From: JACVRW01 sp963814095
GTDB lineage: Bacteria > Actinomycetota > Thermoleophilia > Solirubrobacterales > Thermoleophilaceae
Assembly: GCA_963814095.1 (NCBI GenBank)
Contig: CAWFBT010000012.1
Span: 5,111 to 69,110 of the forward strand
Direction: 5' to 3'
DNA length: 64,000 nt
In this document: positions 27,890 to 36,092 of the stretch, in pieces
Numbering within the stretch: position 1 is the stretch's first letter
How the letters are laid out: every line of letters starts with the position of its first letter
The notes under the pieces: generated by a model
Seen by the model: only the letters and a program-made list of their open reading frames with translations
What the model was told of the DNA's origin: nothing
The model's database searches: none
Translations under genes and position numbers: made by a program

Positions 27890-28957
27890 TCAGGCCGGGC
27901 CGGAACGGTCTCGGCGAACGAGCACATTGAGGCCGTGCAGACGCTCCGGCAGCGGACCGCTGAGGCGCAGCCAGGGCGGCCGCGGTGCGCTTCGCAGCGT
28001 CACGGCGAAGAAGTCGACGGCGGCCCGGTCGAGCCAGCGCTGCTGGGCCGCCGCGGACGGCCGCGCCGGGGGCCGGCAGCCCGGCCGCCCGAAGGGGGCG
28101 TCGTCGTTCCCGCGCCGGCTGAGCGTCCGGTTGAAGTAGTTGTGGTTTGCCCGCGCGAGCTGTACGAGCTGCGCCGGGGCGCGCCGCGCCGGGCTCGCGA
28201 CGGCCTGGCGGAAGTAGCCACTCCCCATCAGGCCGGTGTCGCCGTCGCAGGTGGCGACCGCAACCGCGAACGGCACGCCCGCCGGCGCCGCGGTGCGCCC
28301 GAACACCGGCGTGAGCAGGAACAGCGCCCGCACCGGGCCGCGCCCCGCGGCGATCTGGGCAGGGGAGCTGTTCGCGGCCCGCTGACGCGCCGCGCGCACC
28401 GAGCGGTGACCGCTCAGCGAGTGACCGAGGAGGCCGAGCCGCGCGAGGTCGATGCGACCGTTCAGCGAGATTGGGAAGCGCGCCGTGCCACCGGCGGCTT
28501 CGCGCGCGACCGCAGCGAGCGTGCGGTTGACGATGCGCGGCCAGCGGCGCCGGTCGTTCGGCTCGCCCCAGCCGCCGGTGTAGGCGCCGTTCAGGTCCGG
28601 CGCGATCGCGGCGATCCCGCGCCGCGCGAGCGCCGCGACGACGTGCCGCAGCCCGAGGTCGTTGCGCTGCTCGCGGCTGAAGCAGGGCCACGTCTCGCTG
28701 TCCGCCTCGCCGCTCGGGCAGCCCGTGCCATGACGGCCGTGGCCGACCACGACGAGCGGATGCGGTCCGGGGCCGGTCGGCACGCCGAGCGCACCCCAGA
28801 GGCGGATCGGCAGCGGCCCGAAGGGAGACGGGTCGGCCAGCTCGACACGGCCGAGGTTGTAGTCACGGACCTGCGCCGGCGCGGCGGCGGCCGTGGCCGG
28901 CGCGCCCAGCGCGCAGAGCGCGATGGCCGCGATCAGTAGACGACGCCAGGCGCGCAC
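27890..28957 (-). CDS. Secreted alpha/beta hydrolase
   Basis: GTG 28957 gives 355 residues with a signal peptide (RLLIAAIALCALGAPATAAA). The fold shows HPLVVVGHGRHGTGCPSGEA (oxyanion-hole region), the nucleophile elbow LGLLGHSLSGHRSV, and a late ANHNYFNRTLSRRG carrying a likely catalytic His. ATCDGDTGLMG could hold the acid. This resembles chlorophyllase/PAF-acetylhydrolase-like esterases. Several Cys residues suggest disulphides outside the cell. It overlaps the end of the small zinc-ribbon gene by 25 bases, same strand, so translation may be coupled. Substrate unknown. Confidence 0.7.
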   Translation of the reverse strand: MRAWRRLLIAAIALCALGAPATAAAAPAQVRDYNLGRVELADPSPFGPLPIRLWGALGVPTGPGPHPLVVVGHGRHGTGCPSGEADSETWPCFSREQRNDLGLRHVVAALARRGIAAIAPDLNGAYTGGWGEPNDRRRWPRIVNRTLAAVAREAAGGTARFPISLNGRIDLARLGLLGHSLSGHRSVRAARQRAANSSPAQIAAGRGPVRALFLLTPVFGRTAAPAGVPFAVAVATCDGDTGLMGSGYFRQAVASPARRAPAQLVQLARANHNYFNRTLSRRGNDDAPFGRPGCRPPARPSAAAQQRWLDRAAVDFFAVTLRSAPRPPWLRLSGPLPERLHGLNVLVRRDRSGPA

Positions 28958-29310
28958 GCCTGGCAGACGTCCCTGGAGAACATGTAGCCGGGCGGGTGGT
29001 GACGGTTGCAGTAGCGGCAGCGACGGCGAGCCGCGGCGAACCGTGCCTCGGCACGGGTCAAGACAGGGCCGAGGTCGCTGTCGATGTTCACCGGCGGCAC
29101 GTGGACGACGTCCCGCAGCCGCGGCTCGCAGTACGCAGGGCCGGCCCAAACCAAGTCGATCCAGCCGACGAAGATGCCCACCGGCGAGGCCACGGCGCCG
29201 ATCATGTCGCTCGGGTCCCGCCACAATCCCTCGCGCTCGACGAGCCCTGCTGACCTCAACCCCTCTCTCATCCTCGCCTGGAAGTCTCGGTCGGCCGCCA
29301 TTCCTGACAA
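28933..29310 (-). CDS. Small zinc-ribbon protein of unknown function
   Basis: 125 residues. An N-terminal alpha/beta part (RDFQARMREGLRSAGLVERE, GIFVGWIDLVWAGPAYCEPR, DVVHVPPVNIDSDLGPVLTR) precedes a zinc ribbon formed by CRYC and CQAC around NRHHPPGYMFSRDV. I recognise no function. The conserved, folded look of the whole chain and two CxxC pairs argue that it is real. It lies 15 bases after the LysRS-MprF-like gene on the same strand and overlaps the hydrolase, so the three may be one operon read from 32658. Confidence 0.6.
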   Translation of the reverse strand: MSGMAADRDFQARMREGLRSAGLVEREGLWRDPSDMIGAVASPVGIFVGWIDLVWAGPAYCEPRLRDVVHVPPVNIDSDLGPVLTRAEARFAAARRRCRYCNRHHPPGYMFSRDVCQACAPGVVY

Positions 29311-29325
29311 GCATGAGGCGAACCG

Positions 29326-32300
29326 TCACGCCGGCGTTACGGCGTCGGCCGCCTGCAGTGGCGGCGCCGCCGGGGCCTGGCGCGGCTCGAGCCTCCCGCC
29401 CACCAAGGGCAGGTTGAGGAAGCCTTCGACGCTCGCGTACAGCAGTCCGACCGTGGGCATCGAGCCGACGTCCTCGACCATGATCGACCGGGGCGCCCAG
29501 CGCGGATCGAACTTCGCGTTGAAGTCGCGCAGCGACTTGATCTGGAAGTACGGGTTGAGGACCTCGGCGATCTTCTTCGCGATGCGCTGACCGAGGCTCA
29601 GCTCCGCGCCCGTGTCGAACAGCCGCCCCCAGGCGGCGAAGTTCATCGACAGCCGCGTGAAGCCGCGCTCGCCCAGCGCGAGCGCGGCGTTCGCGATCAG
29701 GAACTCGGTCATGCCGTTGGGCGCCTCGGGGTCGCGTTGCATCAGGTCGAGCGACCACCCGGGGTCCGGGCCGAAGCACGGCACGAGCCGCAGGAAGCCG
29801 AGCGGACGCTCCTCGGAGTCGAACGCCACCGCCAGCAGGAAGTCGGGGTTCTCGCCGCGGACGCCGCCGCCGAGCTCCATCGTGAAGCCGCGCTCGGGCG
29901 CCTTGCCGCGCCAGCGCTCGCGGATCCGGTTCAGGTCCTCGACTAGCTGCGGCGAGGCGTCCGTCTCCCGCATCAGGCGGAAGCGGTGGTCGCGGCCGAC
30001 GCGCGTGACCGCGGAGCGCACCGACTTCATCGCGCTGCCCGAGAGCGTGAACTCGTCGCAGGGGACGATCGCCTCGTCGCCGAGGTAGACCTCGAGGAAG
30101 CCACGCGCGCGGTACAGCTCCACATCCGACTCGCGCACGGCCAGGAATGCGACGTGCCAGGCCCGCTCCGCGCAGAACTCGAGGAACTCGTCGAGCACGC
30201 GCGCCTCTGTAGCGGGGGCGCCGATCGGGTCGGCCGCAACGAGCGCGTATCCGCTCGCGTACGTGTAGGCGATCATCGCCTCGCCGTCGCTCGAGAAGAA
30301 GTAGCTCTTGTCGGGCCGCAGCGCGAAGTAGTCGAGCGTGTCGGAGCCGTACATGCGGACGAGCCGGCGCGCGTGCTCGCGCTCCTCGTCGCTCGGGGCC
30401 TCGCGGCGCGCGACCGCGCGGAACAGCAGCAGCGAGAGGATCAGCAGGCCGGCGATCCCGAGCGCGAGCAGCGCGGCCGGGAAGAAGTCCTCGAAGAAGC
30501 GGCCGCTGTACTCGTAGGGCCCGTCGAGGCCGATGAGCCCGGCGAAGGTCGCGTGCAGGACGCCGAGCACGCTGAGCTCCTCCTCCACGTGCTCGCGCTC
30601 GAGCACGAGCGTGACCGCGCCGAAACCGACGACGGTGACGAAGTAGGCGGGGACGAACCACAGCAACGCGCCGACCGAGCCGGGGTCGGCCTTCGCGGTG
30701 AACGCGTCGCGCTTCCAGATCAGCAGCGCGGCCATCACCAGCGCGTACGCGATCACGACCGGATGCGGGCCCTTGATGACGTGCGCGACCGCCGTGACTA
30801 GGAAGAGCGCGACCGCGATCAGCCAGGCGCGCTGCTTGCCGCGGGAGAGCTGGTGGGCCAGCAGCAGCAGCGCGAGGCCAACGAGCACCGACGCCACGTG
30901 GCCCACGACGCGGACGGACTCGTCGCCGACCGTGGTGGCCAGCCCGAGGCGGTCGTGCACGCCGGGCAGCAGCGCGAACAGGCATCCGACGCCTCCGAGT
31001 GCCGTGGCCCAGCCGAGCAGCCGCCGGGCCTGGCGGTGCTCGCCCAGCGCACGGCTCTGCGGGGTGGCGACCGCGGCCGTCGCCGCCTCCTCGGGCTCGG
31101 GCGGCGCCGGCGAGGCCATCGAGGCCGCGGTCGGCACGCCGCCGGATGACAGGCCCGCCCGGGTCGTACGCGGCGCCGTGCCGGGCTCGGGCCGCATCGT
31201 CGGAAACAGAATCACCTCACGGATCGCCGCGGCGCCCGCGATCAGCATCACCAGCCGGTCGAGCCCGATGCCGAGGCCGCCGGTCGGCGGCAACCCGTAC
31301 TCGAGCGCGCGTATGTAGTCCTCGTCGAGGCCCTCGGCCTCCTCGTCCCCCGCCGCCTTGGCTGCCGCCTCGACCTCGAAGCGGGCGCGCTGGTCGACGG
31401 CGTCGTTCAGCTCGGAGTAGGCGTTGGCGAGCTCGCGCCCGCCGATCACCGCCTCAAAGCGCTCGACGAGGTCAGGGTCCGAGCGATGTGCGCGCGCGAG
31501 CGGCGAGACCTCGCGCGGGTAGTCGTAGACGAACGTGGGCGCAACGAGCGTGTGCTCGCAGGTCTCGTCGTAGACCTCGGACATGAGACGGCCGGCGCCC
31601 CAGCCCGACTCATAGGGGACGCCGAACTTGTCGCAGATCGAGCGCGCCTCCTCGATCGGCATCGACGGGTGCATCCTGACCCCGTTGACCTCCTCGATGA
31701 GGTCGGCCATCGTCACGCGCCGCCACGGCGGTGACAGGTCCGTCGCCGACTCCCCCGCGGCGAGCGCGGCCTCCGAGCAGATCGCCTCGACCAGGTCCAT
31801 CATGTCGTGGTAGTCCGCGAGTGCCTGATAGGCCTCGAGCAGCGTGAACTCTGGGTTGTGGCGAGTGTCGAGTCCCTCGTTGCGAAACACGCGCCCGATC
31901 TCGAACACGGCCTCGAAGCCCCCGACGACGAGCCGCTTGAGCGGCAGCTCGAGCGCGATCCGCATGTACATGTCGATGTCGAGGGCGTTGTGGTGGGTGA
32001 TGAAGGGCCGCGCAGCGGCGCCGCCCGCGGCGGAGTCCAGCACCGGCGTCTCGACCTCGGTGAAGCCGCGCTGCGAGAGTGTCCGCCGGACCGAGGCGAT
32101 CACCGCGGAGCGGATGTCGAAGATGCGCCGCGACGACGGGTTGACGATCAGGTCGAGGTAGCGCTCGCGCAGGCGGGTGTCGACGTCGGTGAGGCCCTTG
32201 TGCTTGTCGGGCAGCGGGCGCAGCGACTTGGTGAGCAGCCGCCACTGGCGCACCCGGATCGACAGCTCGCCCTTGCGGGTGCGCGCGCCGCTGCCGGCCA

Positions 32301-32658
32301 CCCCGATCCAGTCGCCGCGGTCCAGGTCCGCGACGCCGTCGAGCACGCCGTCGGACCGTGAGAAGAGGAGCTGGACGGTGCCGGTCTGGTCCTTCAGGTC
32401 GGCGAACACGAGCCCGCCGTGGCGCCGAATCAGCATCAGCCGGCCGGCGACGTGCAGCTCGTCCTGTGCCTCCTCGCCCGGCGCGAGGCCGTCGAGCTCG
32501 GCGCGCACCTGGGCGAGCGTGTGGTCGCGGTCGAAGCCGTAGGCGGGACCCTCACTTGCCTGCAGGCGCTCCTGTTTCGCGAGCCGCTGTGCGCGCTCGC
32601 GAGCGACGAAACTGGGCTTCTCGTCCCCCGACTGGCCAGGCCCGTCCATGCCGGGCAT
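29326..32658 (-). CDS. lysX: Lysyl-tRNA synthetase fused to lysyl-phosphatidylglycerol synthase (reversed LysX order)
   Basis: ATG 32658 has GGAGGG seven bases before it and gives 1110 residues. Residues 1-490 are a class II lysyl-tRNA synthetase: an OB-fold anticodon domain (LHVAGRLMLIRRHGGLVFAD), motif 2 EIGRVFRNEGLDTRHNPEFT and motif 3 GGLGIGLDRLVMLIAGAAAI. After a Pro/Thr/Ala linker, residues 540-755 hold about six membrane spans, and residues 760-1090 are a DUF2156/MprF catalytic domain (YFALRPDKSYFFSSDGEAMI, FTMELGGGVRGENPDFLLAV, FLIANAALALGERGFTRLSM). Such fusions charge tRNA with lysine and pass lysine to phosphatidylglycerol, lowering surface charge and giving resistance to cationic peptides. 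In mycobacterial LysX the membrane/MprF part is N-terminal and LysRS C-terminal; here the order is reversed. Confidence 0.9.
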   Translation of the reverse strand: MPGMDGPGQSGDEKPSFVARERAQRLAKQERLQASEGPAYGFDRDHTLAQVRAELDGLAPGEEAQDELHVAGRLMLIRRHGGLVFADLKDQTGTVQLLFSRSDGVLDGVADLDRGDWIGVAGSGARTRKGELSIRVRQWRLLTKSLRPLPDKHKGLTDVDTRLRERYLDLIVNPSSRRIFDIRSAVIASVRRTLSQRGFTEVETPVLDSAAGGAAARPFITHHNALDIDMYMRIALELPLKRLVVGGFEAVFEIGRVFRNEGLDTRHNPEFTLLEAYQALADYHDMMDLVEAICSEAALAAGESATDLSPPWRRVTMADLIEEVNGVRMHPSMPIEEARSICDKFGVPYESGWGAGRLMSEVYDETCEHTLVAPTFVYDYPREVSPLARAHRSDPDLVERFEAVIGGRELANAYSELNDAVDQRARFEVEAAAKAAGDEEAEGLDEDYIRALEYGLPPTGGLGIGLDRLVMLIAGAAAIREVILFPTMRPEPGTAPRTTRAGLSSGGVPTAASMASPAPPEPEEAATAAVATPQSRALGEHRQARRLLGWATALGGVGCLFALLPGVHDRLGLATTVGDESVRVVGHVASVLVGLALLLLAHQLSRGKQRAWLIAVALFLVTAVAHVIKGPHPVVIAYALVMAALLIWKRDAFTAKADPGSVGALLWFVPAYFVTVVGFGAVTLVLEREHVEEELSVLGVLHATFAGLIGLDGPYEYSGRFFEDFFPAALLALGIAGLLILSLLLFRAVARREAPSDEEREHARRLVRMYGSDTLDYFALRPDKSYFFSSDGEAMIAYTYASGYALVAADPIGAPATEARVLDEFLEFCAERAWHVAFLAVRESDVELYRARGFLEVYLGDEAIVPCDEFTLSGSAMKSVRSAVTRVGRDHRFRLMRETDASPQLVEDLNRIRERWRGKAPERGFTMELGGGVRGENPDFLLAVAFDSEERPLGFLRLVPCFGPDPGWSLDLMQRDPEAPNGMTEFLIANAALALGERGFTRLSMNFAAWGRLFDTGAELSLGQRIAKKIAEVLNPYFQIKSLRDFNAKFDPRWAPRSIMVEDVGSMPTVGLLYASVEGFLNLPLVGGRLEPRQAPAAPPLQAADAVTPA

Positions 32659-32696
32659 CCTGCAGCCCTCCGGCGGATCGGTCAAGCTGCCACGCG

Positions 32697-34130
32697 GTGG
32701 GGGACCGCCTCGACACGATCCTTGCCCAGGCGAGGCGGGATCGCCGGCGCCTCGATGGCTCGGCGATGGGGGCATTCAGCCTCACGGCGCTCGGAATCGC
32801 CAGCGTCGTCGGCGCCGGCATCTTCGTCACGACCGGGACCGCCGCCGCCCAGTACGCCGGCCCCGCCGTAGTCATCTCGTTCGTGCTGGCAGGGATCGCC
32901 GCCGGCCTCACGGCGATCTGTTACGCGGAGCTCGCCGCGATGATCCCGATCGCCGGTTCGACCTACTCGTATGCCTACGCCGCATTCGGCGTGTTCATGG
33001 CCTGGTTCATCGGCTGGGACCTGCTGCTCGAGTACCTGTTCGCGGCATCGACGGTCGCCGTCGGCTGGTCCGGCTACGCCGTCAGCCTGCTCGACTCGCT
33101 TGGCATACACGTGCCGCACGACCTCGCCAACCCCCCGTTCGGAGGCGGCAGCGGCATCGTGAACCTGCCGGCGCTCGTCGTCGTCGCGGGAACGACCCTG
33201 CTGCTGGTGGTCGGCACGCGTCAGTCGGCCGGCGTCAACAACGCGATCGTCGTGCTCAAGATCGTTGTTCTGCTGCTGTTCGTCGTGGTCGGCGCGGCGG
33301 CCGTCGATACCGCCAACTGGTCGCCGTTCGTGCCGTCGAACCACGGCGACTTCGGCGACTTCGGCGCCACGGGGATCATCCGCGGCGCGGGCGTCGTCTT
33401 CTTCGCGTACGTCGGTTTCGACGCCGTATCGACCGCGGCGGGCGAGTCGCGCAACCCACAGCGCACGGTGCCGATCGGATTGCTGGCGACGGTGCTGATC
33501 TCGACCCTGCTGTATGTGGCGATCGGGCTCGTCCTGACCGGCATCGTGCCGTACGAGAAGCTCGACGTCGCCGACCCGCTCTCGGAGGCGGTCCGGACCG
33601 AGGGGTCCGGGGCTGACTGGCTGGACGAGGCGCTCGGCGTGGCCGCTGTGGTGGGGCTCTTCTCGACCGCGCTCGTGACCTTCTACGGGCAGACCCGCAT
33701 CCTCATGCGCATGTCGGCGGACGGCATGCTGCCGCCCGCCTTCTCACGCGTGAGCGCGCGCTTCAAGACGCCGGTCTTCACGACGATCCTGTGCGGCATC
33801 GCCGGCGGGGTGGTCGCCGCGCTCGTGCCGATCAACGTGCTCGGAGAGCTCGTGTCGATCGGGACGCTGCTGGCGTTTGTGCTCGTCTGCGCGGGCGTGC
33901 TGGTGCTGCGTCGCACGCACCCGGACGTGGAGCGGCCCTTCCGGGTTCCGTACGTGCACGTGGTCGCGGGCCTCGGGCTGCTGAGCGCGCTCGGGCTGAT
34001 GGCGATGCTTCCGATCGAAACCTGGATCCGGCTCGTGATCTGGCTCGTGATCGGGCTGACGATCTTCTTCACCTACGCGCGCACGCACACGAACGAGAAG
34101 TTCGCGAGCCTCGCCCTCGAGGAGGACTGA
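32697..34130 (+). CDS. APC-family amino-acid permease
   Basis: GTG 32697 allows the short cytoplasmic N terminus (DRLDTILAQARRDRRRLDGS) that normally precedes the first span; an internal ATG at 32766 would remove it. 477 residues with twelve predicted spans. The family signature GIASVVGAGIFVTTGTAAAQ in span 1, SFVLAGIAAGLTAICYAELA in span 2-3 and FFAYVGFDAVSTAAGESRNP in span 6 mark it as a CAT-like cationic amino-acid/APC transporter. Substrate is not certain. It diverges from the lysyl-tRNA synthetase fusion with 38 bases between starts; a lysine permease next to a lysine-using fusion would make sense, but this is inference. No clear ribosome site is visible. Confidence 0.85.
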   Translation: MGDRLDTILAQARRDRRRLDGSAMGAFSLTALGIASVVGAGIFVTTGTAAAQYAGPAVVISFVLAGIAAGLTAICYAELAAMIPIAGSTYSYAYAAFGVFMAWFIGWDLLLEYLFAASTVAVGWSGYAVSLLDSLGIHVPHDLANPPFGGGSGIVNLPALVVVAGTTLLLVVGTRQSAGVNNAIVVLKIVVLLLFVVVGAAAVDTANWSPFVPSNHGDFGDFGATGIIRGAGVVFFAYVGFDAVSTAAGESRNPQRTVPIGLLATVLISTLLYVAIGLVLTGIVPYEKLDVADPLSEAVRTEGSGADWLDEALGVAAVVGLFSTALVTFYGQTRILMRMSADGMLPPAFSRVSARFKTPVFTTILCGIAGGVVAALVPINVLGELVSIGTLLAFVLVCAGVLVLRRTHPDVERPFRVPYVHVVAGLGLLSALGLMAMLPIETWIRLVIWLVIGLTIFFTYARTHTNEKFASLALEED

Positions 34131-34133
34131 ACG

Positions 34134-34871
34134 TCAGGGCTCGGGGTTGGGGGCCCCCGCGACGCGGTCTTGGAAGCGCTGGTAGCGCTCCGTATGGCGG
34201 GCGAAGCGGCGCTCCGACCTGATCCGCTTCTTGCTCCCCTCCGGGTACCGGCGCCGCGCCCAGAAGGAGTCGGGCTTGGCGAGCCGGATGGCGCCGATGA
34301 TCGCGAACAGCGGGAAGAGCATGCCGGCTACGCCCGTGAAGATCTTGCCCTTGAGTACCGCTAGGGCCGACACCGCGAGCGCGGCCAGCACCCCGAGGAT
34401 GATCGTCGGCGCGCCCGAGTCCGTCGAGAAGGGCAGGAAGCCCATCAGGATGAGCCCGCCCACGATCGCGGCGATGATCACCGCGTCGACCGAGCGGCGC
34501 CCCTCCTCAGCCCAGTACACGTCCTCTAGCTGAAGCCAGAGCGCGTACTCGTCGAGTGTCAAGCCGGCGCCGATGCCGAAGGCGGCGGCAGTCAGCTCGA
34601 ACCACGGGCTGTCGAGCTGAATCGCCATCAGGAAGCCGGCGAACAGCATCAGCACGATCCCGAAGACGAGGTGGTGGACGTGGAGGCCGCCCTCCGTCTT
34701 GATGCTGCCCGGCCACCAGGTGACCTTCGGATTCCGCATCATCCGTGTGCTGAAGCGAATCAGCAGGAACGAGAGCAGCATCGCTCCGAGCAGGATCAGC
34801 CCAGCGCGCTCGCCCTCGGTGCTGAGCACGCTGTCGTTCTCGATCTCGAGAATGATCTCTGCGATCTGCAC
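34134..34871 (-). CDS. Polytopic membrane protein of unknown function
   Basis: GTG 34871 has GGGAG eight bases upstream and gives 245 residues. Six or so hydrophobic segments: GLILLGAMLLSFLLIRFSTR, LVFGIVLMLFAGFLMAIQL, FELTAAAFGIGAGLTLDEYA, VIIAAIVGGLILMGFLPFST, IILGVLAALAVSALAVLKGK and FTGVAGMLFPLFAIIGAIRL. A conserved-looking polar motif GGLHVHHLVFGI sits at the start of span 2, and the Asp/Glu of LTLDEYALWLQLED lies in a later loop; His plus acidic residues could bind metal. The C-terminal tail is basic and cytoplasmic (RRYPEGSKKRIRSERRFARH). I do not recognise the family. It begins 11 bases after the serine hydrolase and is likely co-transcribed with it. Confidence 0.75.
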   Translation of the reverse strand: MQIAEIILEIENDSVLSTEGERAGLILLGAMLLSFLLIRFSTRMMRNPKVTWWPGSIKTEGGLHVHHLVFGIVLMLFAGFLMAIQLDSPWFELTAAAFGIGAGLTLDEYALWLQLEDVYWAEEGRRSVDAVIIAAIVGGLILMGFLPFSTDSGAPTIILGVLAALAVSALAVLKGKIFTGVAGMLFPLFAIIGAIRLAKPDSFWARRRYPEGSKKRIRSERRFARHTERYQRFQDRVAGAPNPEP

Positions 34872-34882
34872 CGCCAGTCTCC

Positions 34883-36037
34883 CTACCGGCGCGTCGCGCG
34901 CGCCGCGCAGACCGCCGCCGCGAACGCGCGCCGCAGCCTGGCGAAGGCGCGCGCGTCGCCCACCTCCGCCGTGATCTGCTGGTTGATAGCGACGGTGGCC
35001 GACCGCCGGCCGTCGCCAGTCGCGCCGATGAACTGGGTGAACCCGCCCGTGTTGCCCGTGTGGCCGAAGACGACCCCACAGCGCGTGCGGTAGCGGAAGA
35101 GCGCGAGGCCGGCGCGGTTGACGCCCGGCCCGCGCGGCTCCGAGTTGCCCGGGCGCATGCGCCGCTGCGCGCGCTGGACGCTCACCCCGAACAGCCGGCC
35201 GCCGACGTAGCCACGCACGAAGCGGGTCAGGTCGGCGGGCGTCGACACGATCCCTCCTGACGCCCATGCCCCGGACGCGCTGAACGCCTCGCTTATGTCC
35301 TCGGGCGGGCCCGGAGGATCGGGCTGGTACCCGTGCGCGAACGGGCGCGGCAGCCGCGATCCCTGGGGCAGGCTCGTGTTGCGCATCCCGAGCCTGCGAT
35401 AGACGCGCTCGCTCAGCAGACGCTCATACGACCGGCCCGTCGCGGCCTCGGCCATCAGCGCTGCGACGACGTTGTCGCTGTTCGAGTAGACGTAGCGACT
35501 GCCGGGCGGGAAGCTGAGTCCCTCAGGCGCCGAGTAGGCGAGCAGCTCAGGGGGAGTGAACCTGCGCATGAGGTCCTGGCCGAAGTCCCGCCTGAACGCG
35601 GCCGTGCCCGAGTAGTCCGGCAGGCCGCTCGTGTGTCCGAGCAGCTGGCGCAGCGTGACCTGGGACCAGGCAGCCGGCTGACCCGGCAGCAGATCGCCGA
35701 TCGTGTCGTCGAGCTCGAGGTCGCCAGTCTGGACGAGCGACAGCGCGACCGCCCCGCTGAAGGCCTTGGCGACGCTCGCGATTCGCATGTGATCGGTGGG
35801 CCGCCACACGCGGCTCGGCTGGATCACGCCGACCCCAGCGGTGTGGGCGACCGTCCGCCCGCCGCGATGGATCATCGAAATCGCCCCGGGCGGGCCGCCC
35901 TCGCCGTCGACGAGACGCTCGAGCGCGTTGTCGAGAGCGCGGTCGGCCTGCGTCGGCGGAATGGCGCCCGCGCCGGCAACTGGAAGGGCGCCGAGGGCCA
36001 GTGCCGCGACGACCAAGACGAGACGAGTCCGTCGCAT
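34883..36037 (-). CDS. Secreted serine beta-lactamase-like hydrolase
   Basis: ATG 36037 starts a signal peptide (RRTRLVLVVAALALGALPVA); 384 residues. The beta-lactamase class C/DD-peptidase fold is shown by the nucleophile motif SVAK (in MRIASVAKAFSGAVALSL), the YxN motif YSNSDNVVAALMAEAATG, and HTG in FGHTGNTGGFTQF where a KTG motif is expected. GQLLGHTSGLPDY-type sequence is also typical. Such proteins are peptidases or esterases acting on cell-wall peptides or D-amino-acid esters outside the membrane; few are true beta-lactamases. An upstream in-frame ATG at 36073 would place 12 extra residues before the signal, so 36037 is preferred. Confidence 0.8.
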   Translation of the reverse strand: MRRTRLVLVVAALALGALPVAGAGAIPPTQADRALDNALERLVDGEGGPPGAISMIHRGGRTVAHTAGVGVIQPSRVWRPTDHMRIASVAKAFSGAVALSLVQTGDLELDDTIGDLLPGQPAAWSQVTLRQLLGHTSGLPDYSGTAAFRRDFGQDLMRRFTPPELLAYSAPEGLSFPPGSRYVYSNSDNVVAALMAEAATGRSYERLLSERVYRRLGMRNTSLPQGSRLPRPFAHGYQPDPPGPPEDISEAFSASGAWASGGIVSTPADLTRFVRGYVGGRLFGVSVQRAQRRMRPGNSEPRGPGVNRAGLALFRYRTRCGVVFGHTGNTGGFTQFIGATGDGRRSATVAINQQITAEVGDARAFARLRRAFAAAVCAARATRR

Positions 36038-36092
36038 CGGGCGGCCGAAGGTACAGCAGATAAGGTCCGCCACGCAACTGCCCGACTCGCAA

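Noticed and set aside
27890..30985. A minus-strand open frame of about 1030 codons covering the hydrolase and part of the LysRS-MprF gene
   Set aside because: Only its last 355 codons (from 28957) look like protein, a secreted hydrolase. The upstream part is an out-of-phase reading of the synthetase fusion.
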